This document shows positions 17,904 to 25,778 of a stretch of DNA of 64,000 nucleotides, one piece after another. Origin of the DNA: Sphingopyxis sp. (lineage in GTDB: Bacteria > Pseudomonadota > Alphaproteobacteria > Sphingomonadales > Sphingomonadaceae); NCBI GenBank assembly GCA_002733865.1, contig NVXM01000004.1:146350-210349 (forward strand). The letters run 5' to 3'. Under the pieces are notes generated by a model, which was not told where the DNA came from, did not search any database, and saw only the letters and a list, made by a program, of their open reading frames with translations. A program made the translations under genes and the position numbers. Within the stretch, counting starts at the first letter, position 1. Every line of letters begins with the position of its first letter.

Positions 17904-18706
17904 TCCGCAAGGGATATTCCGACGGGCCGTTTGGCCAGATTCACTGGCGCATGATCGAGCCGGAGGACAGCCCATCCGAACCCGACCTTTATTGCCTGCA
18001 TCCAGCCCCCTTCAGCGGCCTTGCCTTCACCGACATCCTTCCCTTCCTGGCTCGCCGGCGACGCGTCATTGCTCCGGACTTCCCGGGCCATGGCGGATCT
18101 GACCGTTTCAAGCCGGAACCGTCAATCCTCGAATATAGCGTAGCGATGGGCGCGGTCGCAGCGGATCTCTCAGGCGCCGCGCCGCTGGACATCATTGGAT
18201 TTCATACCGGCAATCTGGTTGCCGTGGAAATGGCGCTCGCCGACGACAGCCCGGTGCGCAAGCTCGCGCTTGTCGACGTTCCTGCTTATGATTCAGAAAC
18301 CCGCAAGAGCCTGCTGTTCAAGATGGGCAGGCCCTTTCAGATCACACCGGACATCCAATGCCTCGATGCGGCATGGCATCGGGGGATGACCGGCAGACTG
18401 GCAAGTCAGGGTCTGGACCGATGCTTCGCCCTGTTCGCCGAACAGCTGCGCCACGGCAGAGGCATGCACGCCGCTTTTCATGCCAGCTTTTCCTATGACG
18501 TAGAAGCCCGGTTGCCCCTGATAGACCGCCCCTCGCTGATCATGGCGACACAGTCCGGGCTGCTGCAGCCGACAAGGCGCGCCGCCCAGCTGATGCCGCA
18601 GGCCAGACTGATCGAAAGGCTCGATATCAAACGCGCCGTCCTTGACCAGGCCGCTCGGCATACCGCACAAGAAATCCTTCCCTTTCTCGATGAGGACATT
18701 TTATGA
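17900..18706 (+). CDS. Alpha/beta-fold hydrolase with His in the nucleophile elbow
   Basis: 268 residues. LHPAPFSG (33-40) takes the oxyanion-loop position, and VIAPDFPGHGGSD (56-68) is the conserved strand and loop. The elbow is IIGFHTGN: G100-F101-H102-T103-G104, so His stands where Ser, Cys or Asp normally acts. The end of the chain has RLIERLDIK but no clear GHF-type His motif. It could be a lyase-like or non-hydrolytic family member, or use T103. The hydrolase at 53811, under the same operator, has the same substitution (GFHSG). Coupled by ATGA to both neighbours. Confidence 0.85.
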   Translation: MIRKGYSDGPFGQIHWRMIEPEDSPSEPDLYCLHPAPFSGLAFTDILPFLARRRRVIAPDFPGHGGSDRFKPEPSILEYSVAMGAVAADLSGAAPLDIIGFHTGNLVAVEMALADDSPVRKLALVDVPAYDSETRKSLLFKMGRPFQITPDIQCLDAAWHRGMTGRLASQGLDRCFALFAEQLRHGRGMHAAFHASFSYDVEARLPLIDRPSLIMATQSGLLQPTRRAAQLMPQARLIERLDIKRAVLDQAARHTAQEILPFLDEDIL

Positions 18707-19005
18707 AAACATTTGCAATCTACTGTACCGACAAACCGGATACCGCCAAGATGCGGAACGATGCGCGGGACGCGCATTTCGCCCATATCGAGAAGACGCT
18801 CGACAATTTCTGTATCGCAGGGCCGATGCTGGATGAAAACGGCGGCACCGTCGGCTCACTGCTGGTCGTAAAGGCAGCGGATGCTGCTGCGGCCCGCAGA
18901 CAGCTTGAAGCGGATCCCTATTTCGACGCCGAGATCTGGGCCGACATCCGGATCACCGAATTTATCCCGGCGGCTGGCGACTGGATCGGCGGCAAGATAT
19001 GGTAA
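18703..19005 (+). CDS. YciI-like protein
   Basis: 100 residues. It starts MKTFAIYCTDKPDTAKMRNDARDAHFAHIEK, with the DAHFAHIEK His/Asp pair of the YciI dimeric barrel. It then has AGPMLDENGGTVGSLLVVKAADAAAARRQLEADPYFDAEIWADIRITEF. YciI proteins are small ferredoxin-like enzymes or ligand binders; relatives include muconolactone-isomerase-like folds and a dehydrochlorinase. ATGA overlap with the hydrolase gene places it in the same operon. Substrate unknown. Confidence 0.9.
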   Translation: MKTFAIYCTDKPDTAKMRNDARDAHFAHIEKTLDNFCIAGPMLDENGGTVGSLLVVKAADAAAARRQLEADPYFDAEIWADIRITEFIPAAGDWIGGKIW

Positions 19006-19060
19006 CCGCGATGCCATTGCCGTCCTGCTTCCGGCAACCGCAAAATCACCGGAAAGCCCT

Positions 19061-19564
19061 ATGAGCAAGCATATCGTCATAGCCGCCGCGATACTCGCCC
19101 TGCTGCCTCCCTCACCAGCGCTTGCCAGGGAGAATAATACCGTGGCAGCGATGAGTGATCAGCAGAAAATCATCACCTGGGCCGCCAATTGGAAGCGTTT
19201 CGTCGAGTCAGGCGAGATCGAACAATTGCGCGCCATGTATGAACCGGACGCCGTCCTGATGACCAACGGCGCACCGCCGCAAAAAGGAGTAGAAGCGATA
19301 TTGGCCTTTCTTGCGGGCAACAAGGCCGCCGGCAATGAAGTCCGCGTCGACTTCGCCAATGAGCAACTCATCGTCGAGGATGACCGCGCCTATCTGACCG
19401 CCAAATATTGGATGACGATCACCCCACCCGCAAACCCGCCCGTGTACGTCAGCGGGCGGTCCTTTCTGGTGTTCAAAAAGGGCGTTGATGGCGAGTGGCG
19501 ACTGTGGCGCGATATCGACAATCAGGCCCCCGACATATTGGCGGAAGAGCGACCCGGCGGCTAG
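19061..19564 (+). CDS. Exported SnoaL/DUF4440-like (NTF2-fold) protein
   Basis: 167 residues from the ATG at 19061 (GGAAAG upstream). A signal peptide is visible at about 1-23 (LALLPPSPALA). The remainder is a single NTF2-like cone: WAANWKRFVESGEIEQLRAMYEPDAVLMTNGAPPQKGVEAILAF, and near the end VYVSGRSFLVFKKGVDGEWRLWRDIDNQ. This is the DUF4440/SnoaL-like pattern. It is probably periplasmic. Last gene of the 15312 operon. Its stop overlaps the stop of the convergent VOC gene by three bases. Confidence 0.85.
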   Translation: MSKHIVIAAAILALLPPSPALARENNTVAAMSDQQKIITWAANWKRFVESGEIEQLRAMYEPDAVLMTNGAPPQKGVEAILAFLAGNKAAGNEVRVDFANEQLIVEDDRAYLTAKYWMTITPPANPPVYVSGRSFLVFKKGVDGEWRLWRDIDNQAPDILAEERPGG

Positions 19565-20463
19565 CCGATCTCGATCAGCTCCAGTAACTCGCCGGCCAGG
19601 CCGAGAGTCGTCGCCGCGCGCCGACCGCAATAGGGCGCTGCGTCGCGCCTGGTCGGCGGCGTGATCCAGTCGACATCAAGCGCATCGAGGTCGGTCACTG
19701 CCAGACTGACCAGCGCATTGCCGGGTGGCAGCATCGCTTCATGCCGACCGCGGTCGTTCGCTTCTTCGGGATAATCGTCCACTTCGACAATCGGCAGCCG
19801 ATCATTTTGCACCATCGTCAAATCGGACAGAGTGTCCTCCGGTCGGCCAAAGGCATCATTTATCATGCTATAGGCCAGGGTATAGGTATCGCCCTCGGTC
19901 AGATGCAGCCGGTCAAGATACCATTTTACAGTGGCCGCGCGGTCCGGCGTCGCAAGGATGACGATGAAAATATGATCGGTCAGCGATTGCGCCTTGGGCA
20001 AATCGGACGAAGGCGTATCTTCCCGGACCTCGTTCAGATAGACCATTTCTCGGCCGGTGCCCAGCACCTGCATCGGCACAAAGAAAGGCAGTCCCTCCAG
20101 CTCCTTCGGCGGGCCAATGATATCAAAGCCGCTGCCCTGCAGACGGTCGGGCCAGCCGAACACATCCTGCACAGTCAGTTCAAAGGCCGCCCATCCATAA
20201 GTGGTCGTCGGCTTGAAATCCGGATGATCGGGCTGTTCGACCAGCCGAATATGGCAATCCGCACCGCTCACCGGCTGCAAGGTCGCCATCGGCGCACCGG
20301 CGCTATTCGGACAGCCCCAGCTCGCGGCGATATCGGCTGACAATTTGCCCTGCTCGACCACCGCCATGCCCAGCACGTCGCGATAATTGTGCAGCGCCGC
20401 TTCCAGATCAGGCACGACGGCAATGCCGCCAAGAATCGAACCATATTGCAATTGGTGGGTCAC
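19561..20463 (-). CDS. Two-domain VOC-superfamily protein
   Basis: 300 residues with two VOC modules. The first opens YGSILGGIAVVPDLEAALHNYRDVLGMAVVE (about 7-37). The second opens DHIFIVILATPDRAATVKWYLDRLHLTE (about 163-190). The layout is that of extradiol-dioxygenase-sized proteins, but the metal-ligand pattern is not clear: the first module has Gly at the usual His position, while DHIF in the second could contribute. It is the last gene of the minus-strand operon that starts at 28344. GTG start at 20463 with CCGGAG upstream. Confidence 0.8.
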   Translation of the reverse strand: MTHQLQYGSILGGIAVVPDLEAALHNYRDVLGMAVVEQGKLSADIAASWGCPNSAGAPMATLQPVSGADCHIRLVEQPDHPDFKPTTTYGWAAFELTVQDVFGWPDRLQGSGFDIIGPPKELEGLPFFVPMQVLGTGREMVYLNEVREDTPSSDLPKAQSLTDHIFIVILATPDRAATVKWYLDRLHLTEGDTYTLAYSMINDAFGRPEDTLSDLTMVQNDRLPIVEVDDYPEEANDRGRHEAMLPPGNALVSLAVTDLDALDVDWITPPTRRDAAPYCGRRAATTLGLAGELLELIEIG

Positions 20464-20464
20464 T

Positions 20465-21229
20465 CTAAAACTCCGGTTTTCTTTTTTCCAGGAATGCGCT
20501 CACGCCTTCCTTGAAATCATCACTTTCAAATGCGGCATCAAACAGCGCGGACGACGCTTCATCATCATCCGCCTGGCCGTCCAATATGCGCCGGACAATA
20601 TGTTTGCTCATCTGCTGGCTGTGCGATGATACCGACGCCATCGTGTCCGCCAGCGCCTCGGCTTCGGCATAGGGATCGTCGGCCAGAATAGTGATCAGTC
20701 CGATCCGCAGCGCTTCTGCAGCGGGGAGGATCTGGCCGGTGAACAAGATCCGTTTTGCCTGCGATGGTCCAACTGCATCCACCAGCAATTTGGTATCGTG
20801 CAGCGGGTAGACGAGGCCGAGCTTTGCAGGCGTGATACCAAAACGGGCTTGCGGACCGGCTATGCGCATATCACAGGCCAGAGCGATACCGCATCCGCCT
20901 CCGACGCAGTCGCCGTCGATTACCGCAATCGTCGGCTTCGCTGCCTGTGCCAGATCATGTTGCACCTTGCCAATCGCCGCCTGGTTCTTTGCCCGCCATT
21001 CCGGATCGGTTGATCCCGCGCCAAATTCGCCAATATCGGCACCGGCGCAAAAAGCGCTGTTTTCCGTGCTGGCATGCACCATCAGCACCCGGACCGCATC
21101 GTCCGCGACAGCATCGGCGAGCAACTCCGGAAACAGCTCCCACATCGCCTGGGTAAAGGCATTCCGCTTGTTTGGGCGATCAATCAGAAGATGGGCAATC
21201 TTGCCCTTTTTTTCCAGACGCAGGGTCAT
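20465..21229 (-). CDS. Enoyl-CoA hydratase/isomerase-family (crotonase) protein lacking both hydratase glutamates
   Basis: 254 residues, normal crotonase length. The oxyanion-hole segments NSAFCAGADIGEFG and GDCVGGGCGIALACDMRIAG are intact, so a CoA thioester is probably bound. The two catalytic Glu positions of true hydratases (GGGCE and FGQPE) read GGGCG and FGITP here. The enzyme is therefore more likely an isomerase, hydrolase, decarboxylase or C-C lyase of the crotonase group. It overlaps the deacetylase-fold gene by ATGA. The CoA substrate is presumably made by the PaaK-like ligase at 24417 in the same operon. Confidence 0.9.
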   Translation of the reverse strand: MTLRLEKKGKIAHLLIDRPNKRNAFTQAMWELFPELLADAVADDAVRVLMVHASTENSAFCAGADIGEFGAGSTDPEWRAKNQAAIGKVQHDLAQAAKPTIAVIDGDCVGGGCGIALACDMRIAGPQARFGITPAKLGLVYPLHDTKLLVDAVGPSQAKRILFTGQILPAAEALRIGLITILADDPYAEAEALADTMASVSSHSQQMSKHIVRRILDGQADDDEASSALFDAAFESDDFKEGVSAFLEKRKPEF

Positions 21230-22092
21230 AGCGGATCCACTTTTGCCAGATGCTGGGCAATCTGGTGCCGCGTTGTCACCCAGACGTCCTTCTTCGACCG
21301 CACATGTTTGAGAAATTCTTCCAATGCCCAGATCCTTCCCGGCCGCCCAATGATCCGCAGATGCAGCCCTAGCGACATCATCTTCGGATGGCCCTCTTCG
21401 CCTTCGCGATAGATCTGGTCGAAATTATGCTTGGCATAATCCAGCCACTGTTGCGGCGTCATCGCGGGATCAGTCCACATTTTCATGTCATTGCTGTCGA
21501 GCTGATACGGCACGATCGCCAGCGGCTTTTCGGGCACGGTCTGCTTGTCCCAGAAGGGAATATCACCGGAATAGTCGTCCATATGATAATCGAAGCCTTC
21601 TTCGATCAACAGCCGCCTGGTATTGTCGGTGTGGAAATAGCGCGACAGCCAGCCATAAGGGCGGACGCCGACCGTTTTCTCGATCGAGGTCACTGCCTTG
21701 CGAATGAATTCGCGCTCTTTCTCTTCGTCCATCTTGAACTGATGGACCCAGCGATAGCCGTGACTGACCGGCTCGTGACCCAGATCGGCGATCGCCTGTG
21801 CAATTTCCGGATGGTTTTCCAGACTCATCGCCGCCACCGTCCAGCTGGCCATGATGTCAAAGTCCTTCAGCAGTTTCACCACCCTCGGCGCACCGGCCTT
21901 GATGCCGTAGAGATAGTTGCTTTCATTGCCATAATTGCGGATCGCCGACTTGATATGGATCCCCAGCTCGTCCACCGGCTCCATTCCGCGATCGCCGCGC
22001 GCCACGGTCATTTCGCTGCCTTCCTCGACGTTGACGACAATGCTCAGCGCCATTTTCGCGCCATCCGGCCAGTCCATACGTTCCTGTTGCAT
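21226..22092 (-). CDS. Polysaccharide deacetylase-fold hydrolase (PuuE/allantoinase-like)
   Basis: 288 residues. It has WPDGAKMALSIVVNVEEGSE, IMASWTVAAMSLENHPEIAQAIADLGHEPVSHGYRW, RPYGWLSRYFHTDNTRRLLIEEGFDYHMDDYSGDIPFW and GLHLRIIGRPGR. This is the PuuE-like branch of the NodB superfamily, whose members open cyclic amides such as allantoin rather than deacetylating sugars. No signal peptide, so cytoplasmic. TGATG junction with the SDR gene upstream. It is one of three such proteins in the window (51240, 52160). Together with the amidase at 23212 it points to a substrate with C-N bonds. Confidence 0.88.
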   Translation of the reverse strand: MQQERMDWPDGAKMALSIVVNVEEGSEMTVARGDRGMEPVDELGIHIKSAIRNYGNESNYLYGIKAGAPRVVKLLKDFDIMASWTVAAMSLENHPEIAQAIADLGHEPVSHGYRWVHQFKMDEEKEREFIRKAVTSIEKTVGVRPYGWLSRYFHTDNTRRLLIEEGFDYHMDDYSGDIPFWDKQTVPEKPLAIVPYQLDSNDMKMWTDPAMTPQQWLDYAKHNFDQIYREGEEGHPKMMSLGLHLRIIGRPGRIWALEEFLKHVRSKKDVWVTTRHQIAQHLAKVDPL

Positions 22093-22895
22093 CAGTGCAT
22101 TTCCTCCCCGCCGGATACGTTCAGTGCTTCGCCGGTGACATAAAAAGCATCATCGCTGGCAAGCCAGGCGCAGGCCGCTGCAGTGTCACTCGGCAGGCCA
22201 GGACGGCCCATCGGGTTTTTGGTGCTCATATTGGCGAGATAGGCTTCGACCGACTCAAAGCCGAGCAGTTTGGAAAAATAGGCATTCTGTTGCGCGCCGA
22301 GCCCGGTTGTCACGTGATTGGGGCAAACGGCGTTGACGGTAATACCATGCGCACCCAGTTCGACGGCGGCGGCGCGGGTCAAACCGACCATGCCATGCTT
22401 GGAACTGACATAGGCGGGAAGATGCGGGAAACCGGTTTTTGCCGCCTGTGAAGCAATATTGATGATCCGTCCGCCATTCCCGGCCTTGACCATCGCCTTG
22501 GCTGCCGCCTGCGTACAGTAAAAGGCACCGGACAGATTGACACCGATCACATTGTCCCATTCCTTTGCCGTATCGACCTCCAGCAGGGGCTTCATCATGA
22601 AGCCGATACCGGCGTTGTTGACGAAAATGTCGACTGCTCCAAAAGCCTCGACCGCCTGATCGACCAGCGCCTGGCATTGCGCCGCGTCGCTGACATCGCA
22701 GGCGACAGTCGAGACCTTTGCGCCGCGTCCGCGCAGTTCCTCTGCAACGCCTTCTTCTTCCTCGCCAATGGCCAGATCGGACACCACGCAATTCGCGCCT
22801 TCATCGGCAAAGCGCTGCAATATCCCCTGCCCCAGCCCCTTCTCCTTGCCGGAGCCGGTGACCACGATCGTCTTTCCTGCAAATTTACCGGACAT
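22092..22895 (-). CDS. Short-chain dehydrogenase/reductase (SDR)
   Basis: 267 residues from the ATG at 22895; a GTG three bases earlier is also possible. The cofactor motif is TGSGKEKGLGQG, a slightly stretched TGxxxGxG. NNAG is present, INIAS carries the Ser, and YVSSK the Tyr and Lys of the catalytic set. The chain ends LNVSGGEE. DLAIGEEEE after the second strand has an Asp, which favours NAD(H) over NADP(H). It probably oxidises a hydroxyl group of a pathway intermediate. The start overlaps the previous stop by one base, and a GAGG ribosome site precedes it. Confidence 0.92.
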   Translation of the reverse strand: MSGKFAGKTIVVTGSGKEKGLGQGILQRFADEGANCVVSDLAIGEEEEGVAEELRGRGAKVSTVACDVSDAAQCQALVDQAVEAFGAVDIFVNNAGIGFMMKPLLEVDTAKEWDNVIGVNLSGAFYCTQAAAKAMVKAGNGGRIINIASQAAKTGFPHLPAYVSSKHGMVGLTRAAAVELGAHGITVNAVCPNHVTTGLGAQQNAYFSKLLGFESVEAYLANMSTKNPMGRPGLPSDTAAACAWLASDDAFYVTGEALNVSGGEEMH

Positions 22896-23200
22896 CACAG
22901 ATCCTCGGTCAGAATGAATTGCGGGTTATCGGCAAATTCCTGAAACGGAGCCGCCATTGCCTGAAATTCTTCGGTCGAGATGTCAGCAACGAAACCATCC
23001 ATGTCCTTGATGTCGAGTATTTCGACATATTGATAGGGAGACGCCTCTTCCGAACCGAACAGTCCGGTCGCCTTGTGCACGGTAAAGCCGTCGACCGAAC
23101 CCAGCTTGTTGACGCCGGGGATGTCGGCTGTCTTCGCCCAATTTTCATAGTCGGCGGAGCTGACGCCCTCTTTAAGGTTGAATATGACGACGATGCGCAT
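22895..23200 (-). CDS. REDY-like HapK-family small protein
   Basis: 101 residues from the ATG at 23200, which has AAGGAG seven bases before it. An ATG at 23215 overlapping the amidase stop has no such site. The sequence MRIVVIFNLKEGVSSADYENWAKTADIPGVNKLGSVDGFTVHKATG and YQYVEILDIKDMDGF is the HapK/RedY-like dimeric alpha-beta barrel pattern. That family is named from prodigiosin-type pyrrole pigment clusters, but its exact reaction is unsettled. Here it lies inside a catabolic operon between amidase and SDR genes. Confidence 0.8.
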   Translation of the reverse strand: MRIVVIFNLKEGVSSADYENWAKTADIPGVNKLGSVDGFTVHKATGLFGSEEASPYQYVEILDIKDMDGFVADISTEEFQAMAAPFQEFADNPQFILTEDL

Positions 23201-23211
23201 GTTGTTCTCCT

Positions 23212-24420
23212 TCATTGTCCGAAAAATAGGGTTGGTTGACGGTAGGCCGATAATTGGTTGTCGAGCTGCTGGGCCAGTTGCAACAGTCCCGCCTCATTGC
23301 CTGCTGCTCCGATAATCTGAACGCCAAGCGGCAGTCCGGCATCATTCCAGCCAGCCGGTATCGTAATCGCAGGCAAGCCTGCGATATTGGCCAGGCAAGT
23401 GAAATCCGCCTGATTGGCCGGCGCCCTGTCCGCGTGACTGAATGCGGCTTGGGGTGCGGTCGGCAACAGGATCGCGCCATGCCGGGCGACCACGGCATTC
23501 ACCGCCTCGCCGACCTCGGCCAGAATACGGCGATCTTCGTCCAGATCCGAGGCGCTGCGCTTCGGTCCGAAGGTCATGAGAAACTTAAGGGTGTCCGACA
23601 GGCCTTCAGGATCGGAGTCCAGTAGCAGCCCAAGTGATTTGGACAGCGCTAGCGAGGTCAGAATGAAACCGGCATAGCGGATGCGGGTGAGCGGGTAAGG
23701 CAGTGCAAAATGGCCGGAAGCCTGCAACGCCGAGCGGGCCTTGGCATAGCTATCCAACACCGAAGGTTCGCATTCCACTTCGCCGAGATTTTCCAACAAT
23801 GCAACATTATCAATAGCTTGCGCATCACCGCAGTCGATCAAAATTCGCGAACATGCTTCCAATTCTTCCACCGTCCGCGCCATCGGGCCAATGGTGTCCA
23901 GCGTCGGCTCGGCAATCTCCAGCCCGTCATGGCTGATCGCACCCCGCGTCGGCTTCAGTCCATATATGCCGCAATATGCGGCCGGTATCCGGACCGATCC
24001 CATGGTATCGGTGCCCAGCGCGATATCGCAAAGCCCCGCCGCCACCGCTGCTGCGCTGCCGCCGGAAGACCCTCCGGGCGTATAGCCGATCCGGTGCGGG
24101 TTCTGGGTCGCACCGAAAAACGGGTTGTCGGTTTTGGCACCGAGCGCCGCTTCTTCCATATTCACCGTGCCAAGGATGGTGGCACCTGCTGACCGCAATC
24201 TGGCCACGGCGTCGGCATCTTTGTCAGCCACCCTGCCGCGATACGCGCCCATGCCGCCGGTCCATGGCAAGCCCTCGACCGCGATATTGGCCTTGATACC
24301 GGCCGTCATCCCGGCAAGCGGTCCGGAACCCCCGGACGCACCTTTGTCCCAATCGACAAAGGCGTTCAGGTCCGCATTGACCGCCTCGAGATCATCCCAG
24401 GGGATCATTGATCCAATCAC
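23212..24420 (-). CDS. Amidase-signature family hydrolase
   Basis: 402 residues, a little shorter than many amidases. The Ser-cisSer-Lys machinery is visible. The Lys is in AGIKANIAVEG (about 42-46). The cis-Ser is in the GGSSGGSAAAVAAG glycine-serine stretch. The nucleophilic Ser is in GTDTMGSVRIPAAYCG. The family hydrolyses amides of carboxylic acids. The start is either a GTG at 24420 overlapping the previous stop or an ATG at 24408. In an operon with a PuuE-like ring opener, the amidase could cut the resulting linear amide. The substrate is not predictable. Confidence 0.92.
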   Translation of the reverse strand: MIGSMIPWDDLEAVNADLNAFVDWDKGASGGSGPLAGMTAGIKANIAVEGLPWTGGMGAYRGRVADKDADAVARLRSAGATILGTVNMEEAALGAKTDNPFFGATQNPHRIGYTPGGSSGGSAAAVAAGLCDIALGTDTMGSVRIPAAYCGIYGLKPTRGAISHDGLEIAEPTLDTIGPMARTVEELEACSRILIDCGDAQAIDNVALLENLGEVECEPSVLDSYAKARSALQASGHFALPYPLTRIRYAGFILTSLALSKSLGLLLDSDPEGLSDTLKFLMTFGPKRSASDLDEDRRILAEVGEAVNAVVARHGAILLPTAPQAAFSHADRAPANQADFTCLANIAGLPAITIPAGWNDAGLPLGVQIIGAAGNEAGLLQLAQQLDNQLSAYRQPTLFFGQ

Positions 24421-25778
24421 AGCCCCCGTTCGTCGATCAGCCGGATCGGCTTTTGCCGGACATCGATCTGGGTGGCTGCGGCGGTACCGCCAACATCCAC
24501 CAGATCAATCGCGACGTCGATCCCGAGCCCCTTGCGCAAGATATCAGAAAGGCCCGATTTGTCTGATCCACCACGGCTTTCCAGCACCACCCGCATTTCA
24601 TCGCGGCCCTTCTCATCGCGAGTCACATAGCAGACATATTCACCGGTCAGGTCCGCACGATTTTCAATAATCGAACCGATCGCGTGCGGGAAGATATTGA
24701 TCCCCCGCAGTTTGACCATATTGTCGCTGCGGCCCTTGAAGCCGGAGATGCGCTTGAACACCATGCCGGTAGAATTGCTATCGGTGCGTTCCTCGGTAAT
24801 GTCATGGGTGTTGAAACGGATGCAGGGGGCAATGTCATCCTTGAACAGGCATGTGACGACCATGTCCCCGGTTTCACCCGGTGCGACTGCCTTGCCGCTA
24901 TCGACGTCGAGCAATTCCAGATATTGCGCGTCTTCCCAGACATAGAGGCCGTCGCGTTCCGGCCCTTCGCCAGCGATAGTGCCGGTATCGCCCACACCAT
25001 ACCAGTCAAATGCCTTCGCCCCGTGCCACGCCGCCTCGGTCGACGCCCGGTCTTCCGTGCCCAGATGACCGATGATCATTTTCAGCTTGATCCGGTCAAA
25101 CAGCTTTTCCGCTTCGGCGACGTCGGCCAGTTTGCGAACATAATCGACGAAACCGACCATGCAAGTCACGCCAAAGTCAGCCATCAGATGAACCTGATTG
25201 ATCGATCGGGTTTCAATGCCGGTTCCGGCGCTGAGGAACAGGGAATTGGTAAAATGGGTCACCGCCTCGCGGATATAATGGCCGCCGTTGATCATGCCGT
25301 GCCCATAGACTGACTGCACCACATCATCCCGTCCCAGTCCCATCCATCGATACATGCGGCCGACCAGCAGGTTGGTCACCTCCCGCCCCTTCGGGCCGAA
25401 CATCAGCGGCTGCGGTCGGCCTGTTGTACCGCTGGTAGTATGGAACACGACCGGATTGTCACCGCGTCCGTCGAAATCTCCATAAGGCGGATATTCGTTG
25501 ACCGACGCCATCAGGTCGGTCTTGTCGTAAACCGGCAGCTTGGTGATATCTTCGAGGCCCTTGATGTCACCGGCTTCAAGACCCTGCTCTTGCCACAGCC
25601 GCTGGTAGAAAGGAATTTCCCAGCCACGCTGCATCAGCTTCTGGAACTGCTTGTCCTGAATGGCGAACAACTCGTCACGGGACATGGCGGTATATCGGCG
25701 CACAAAGGCATCGCCGACCGGATATTGGTCGAGCATCTGTTTGGCATCAAAGGCTTCAAAATAGGTCGGAAAGGTCAT
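24417..25778 (-). CDS. Phenylacetate-CoA ligase-like (PaaK-type) AMP-forming acyl-CoA synthetase
   Basis: 453 residues, within the PaaK range. The P-loop-like motif is HTTSGTTGRPQPLMFG (about 111-126). DWYGVGDTGTIAGEGPERDG and RFNTHDITEE carry the adenylation-core features. KGRSDNMVKLRGINIFPHAIGSII is the hinge and C-terminal entry. It activates a carboxylic acid, usually aromatic, as the acyl-CoA with ATP. ATGA overlaps join it to the PrpD gene upstream and to the amidase downstream. It probably produces the CoA ester used by the crotonase-family protein at 20465. Confidence 0.9.
   Translation of the reverse strand: MTFPTYFEAFDAKQMLDQYPVGDAFVRRYTAMSRDELFAIQDKQFQKLMQRGWEIPFYQRLWQEQGLEAGDIKGLEDITKLPVYDKTDLMASVNEYPPYGDFDGRGDNPVVFHTTSGTTGRPQPLMFGPKGREVTNLLVGRMYRWMGLGRDDVVQSVYGHGMINGGHYIREAVTHFTNSLFLSAGTGIETRSINQVHLMADFGVTCMVGFVDYVRKLADVAEAEKLFDRIKLKMIIGHLGTEDRASTEAAWHGAKAFDWYGVGDTGTIAGEGPERDGLYVWEDAQYLELLDVDSGKAVAPGETGDMVVTCLFKDDIAPCIRFNTHDITEERTDSNSTGMVFKRISGFKGRSDNMVKLRGINIFPHAIGSIIENRADLTGEYVCYVTRDEKGRDEMRVVLESRGGSDKSGLSDILRKGLGIDVAIDLVDVGGTAAATQIDVRQKPIRLIDERGL

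Noticed and set aside
21226..22092. Chitin or peptidoglycan deacetylation for the deacetylase-fold proteins
   Set aside because: None of the three has a signal peptide, all look PuuE-like, and they sit with amidases and CoA enzymes rather than cell-wall genes.
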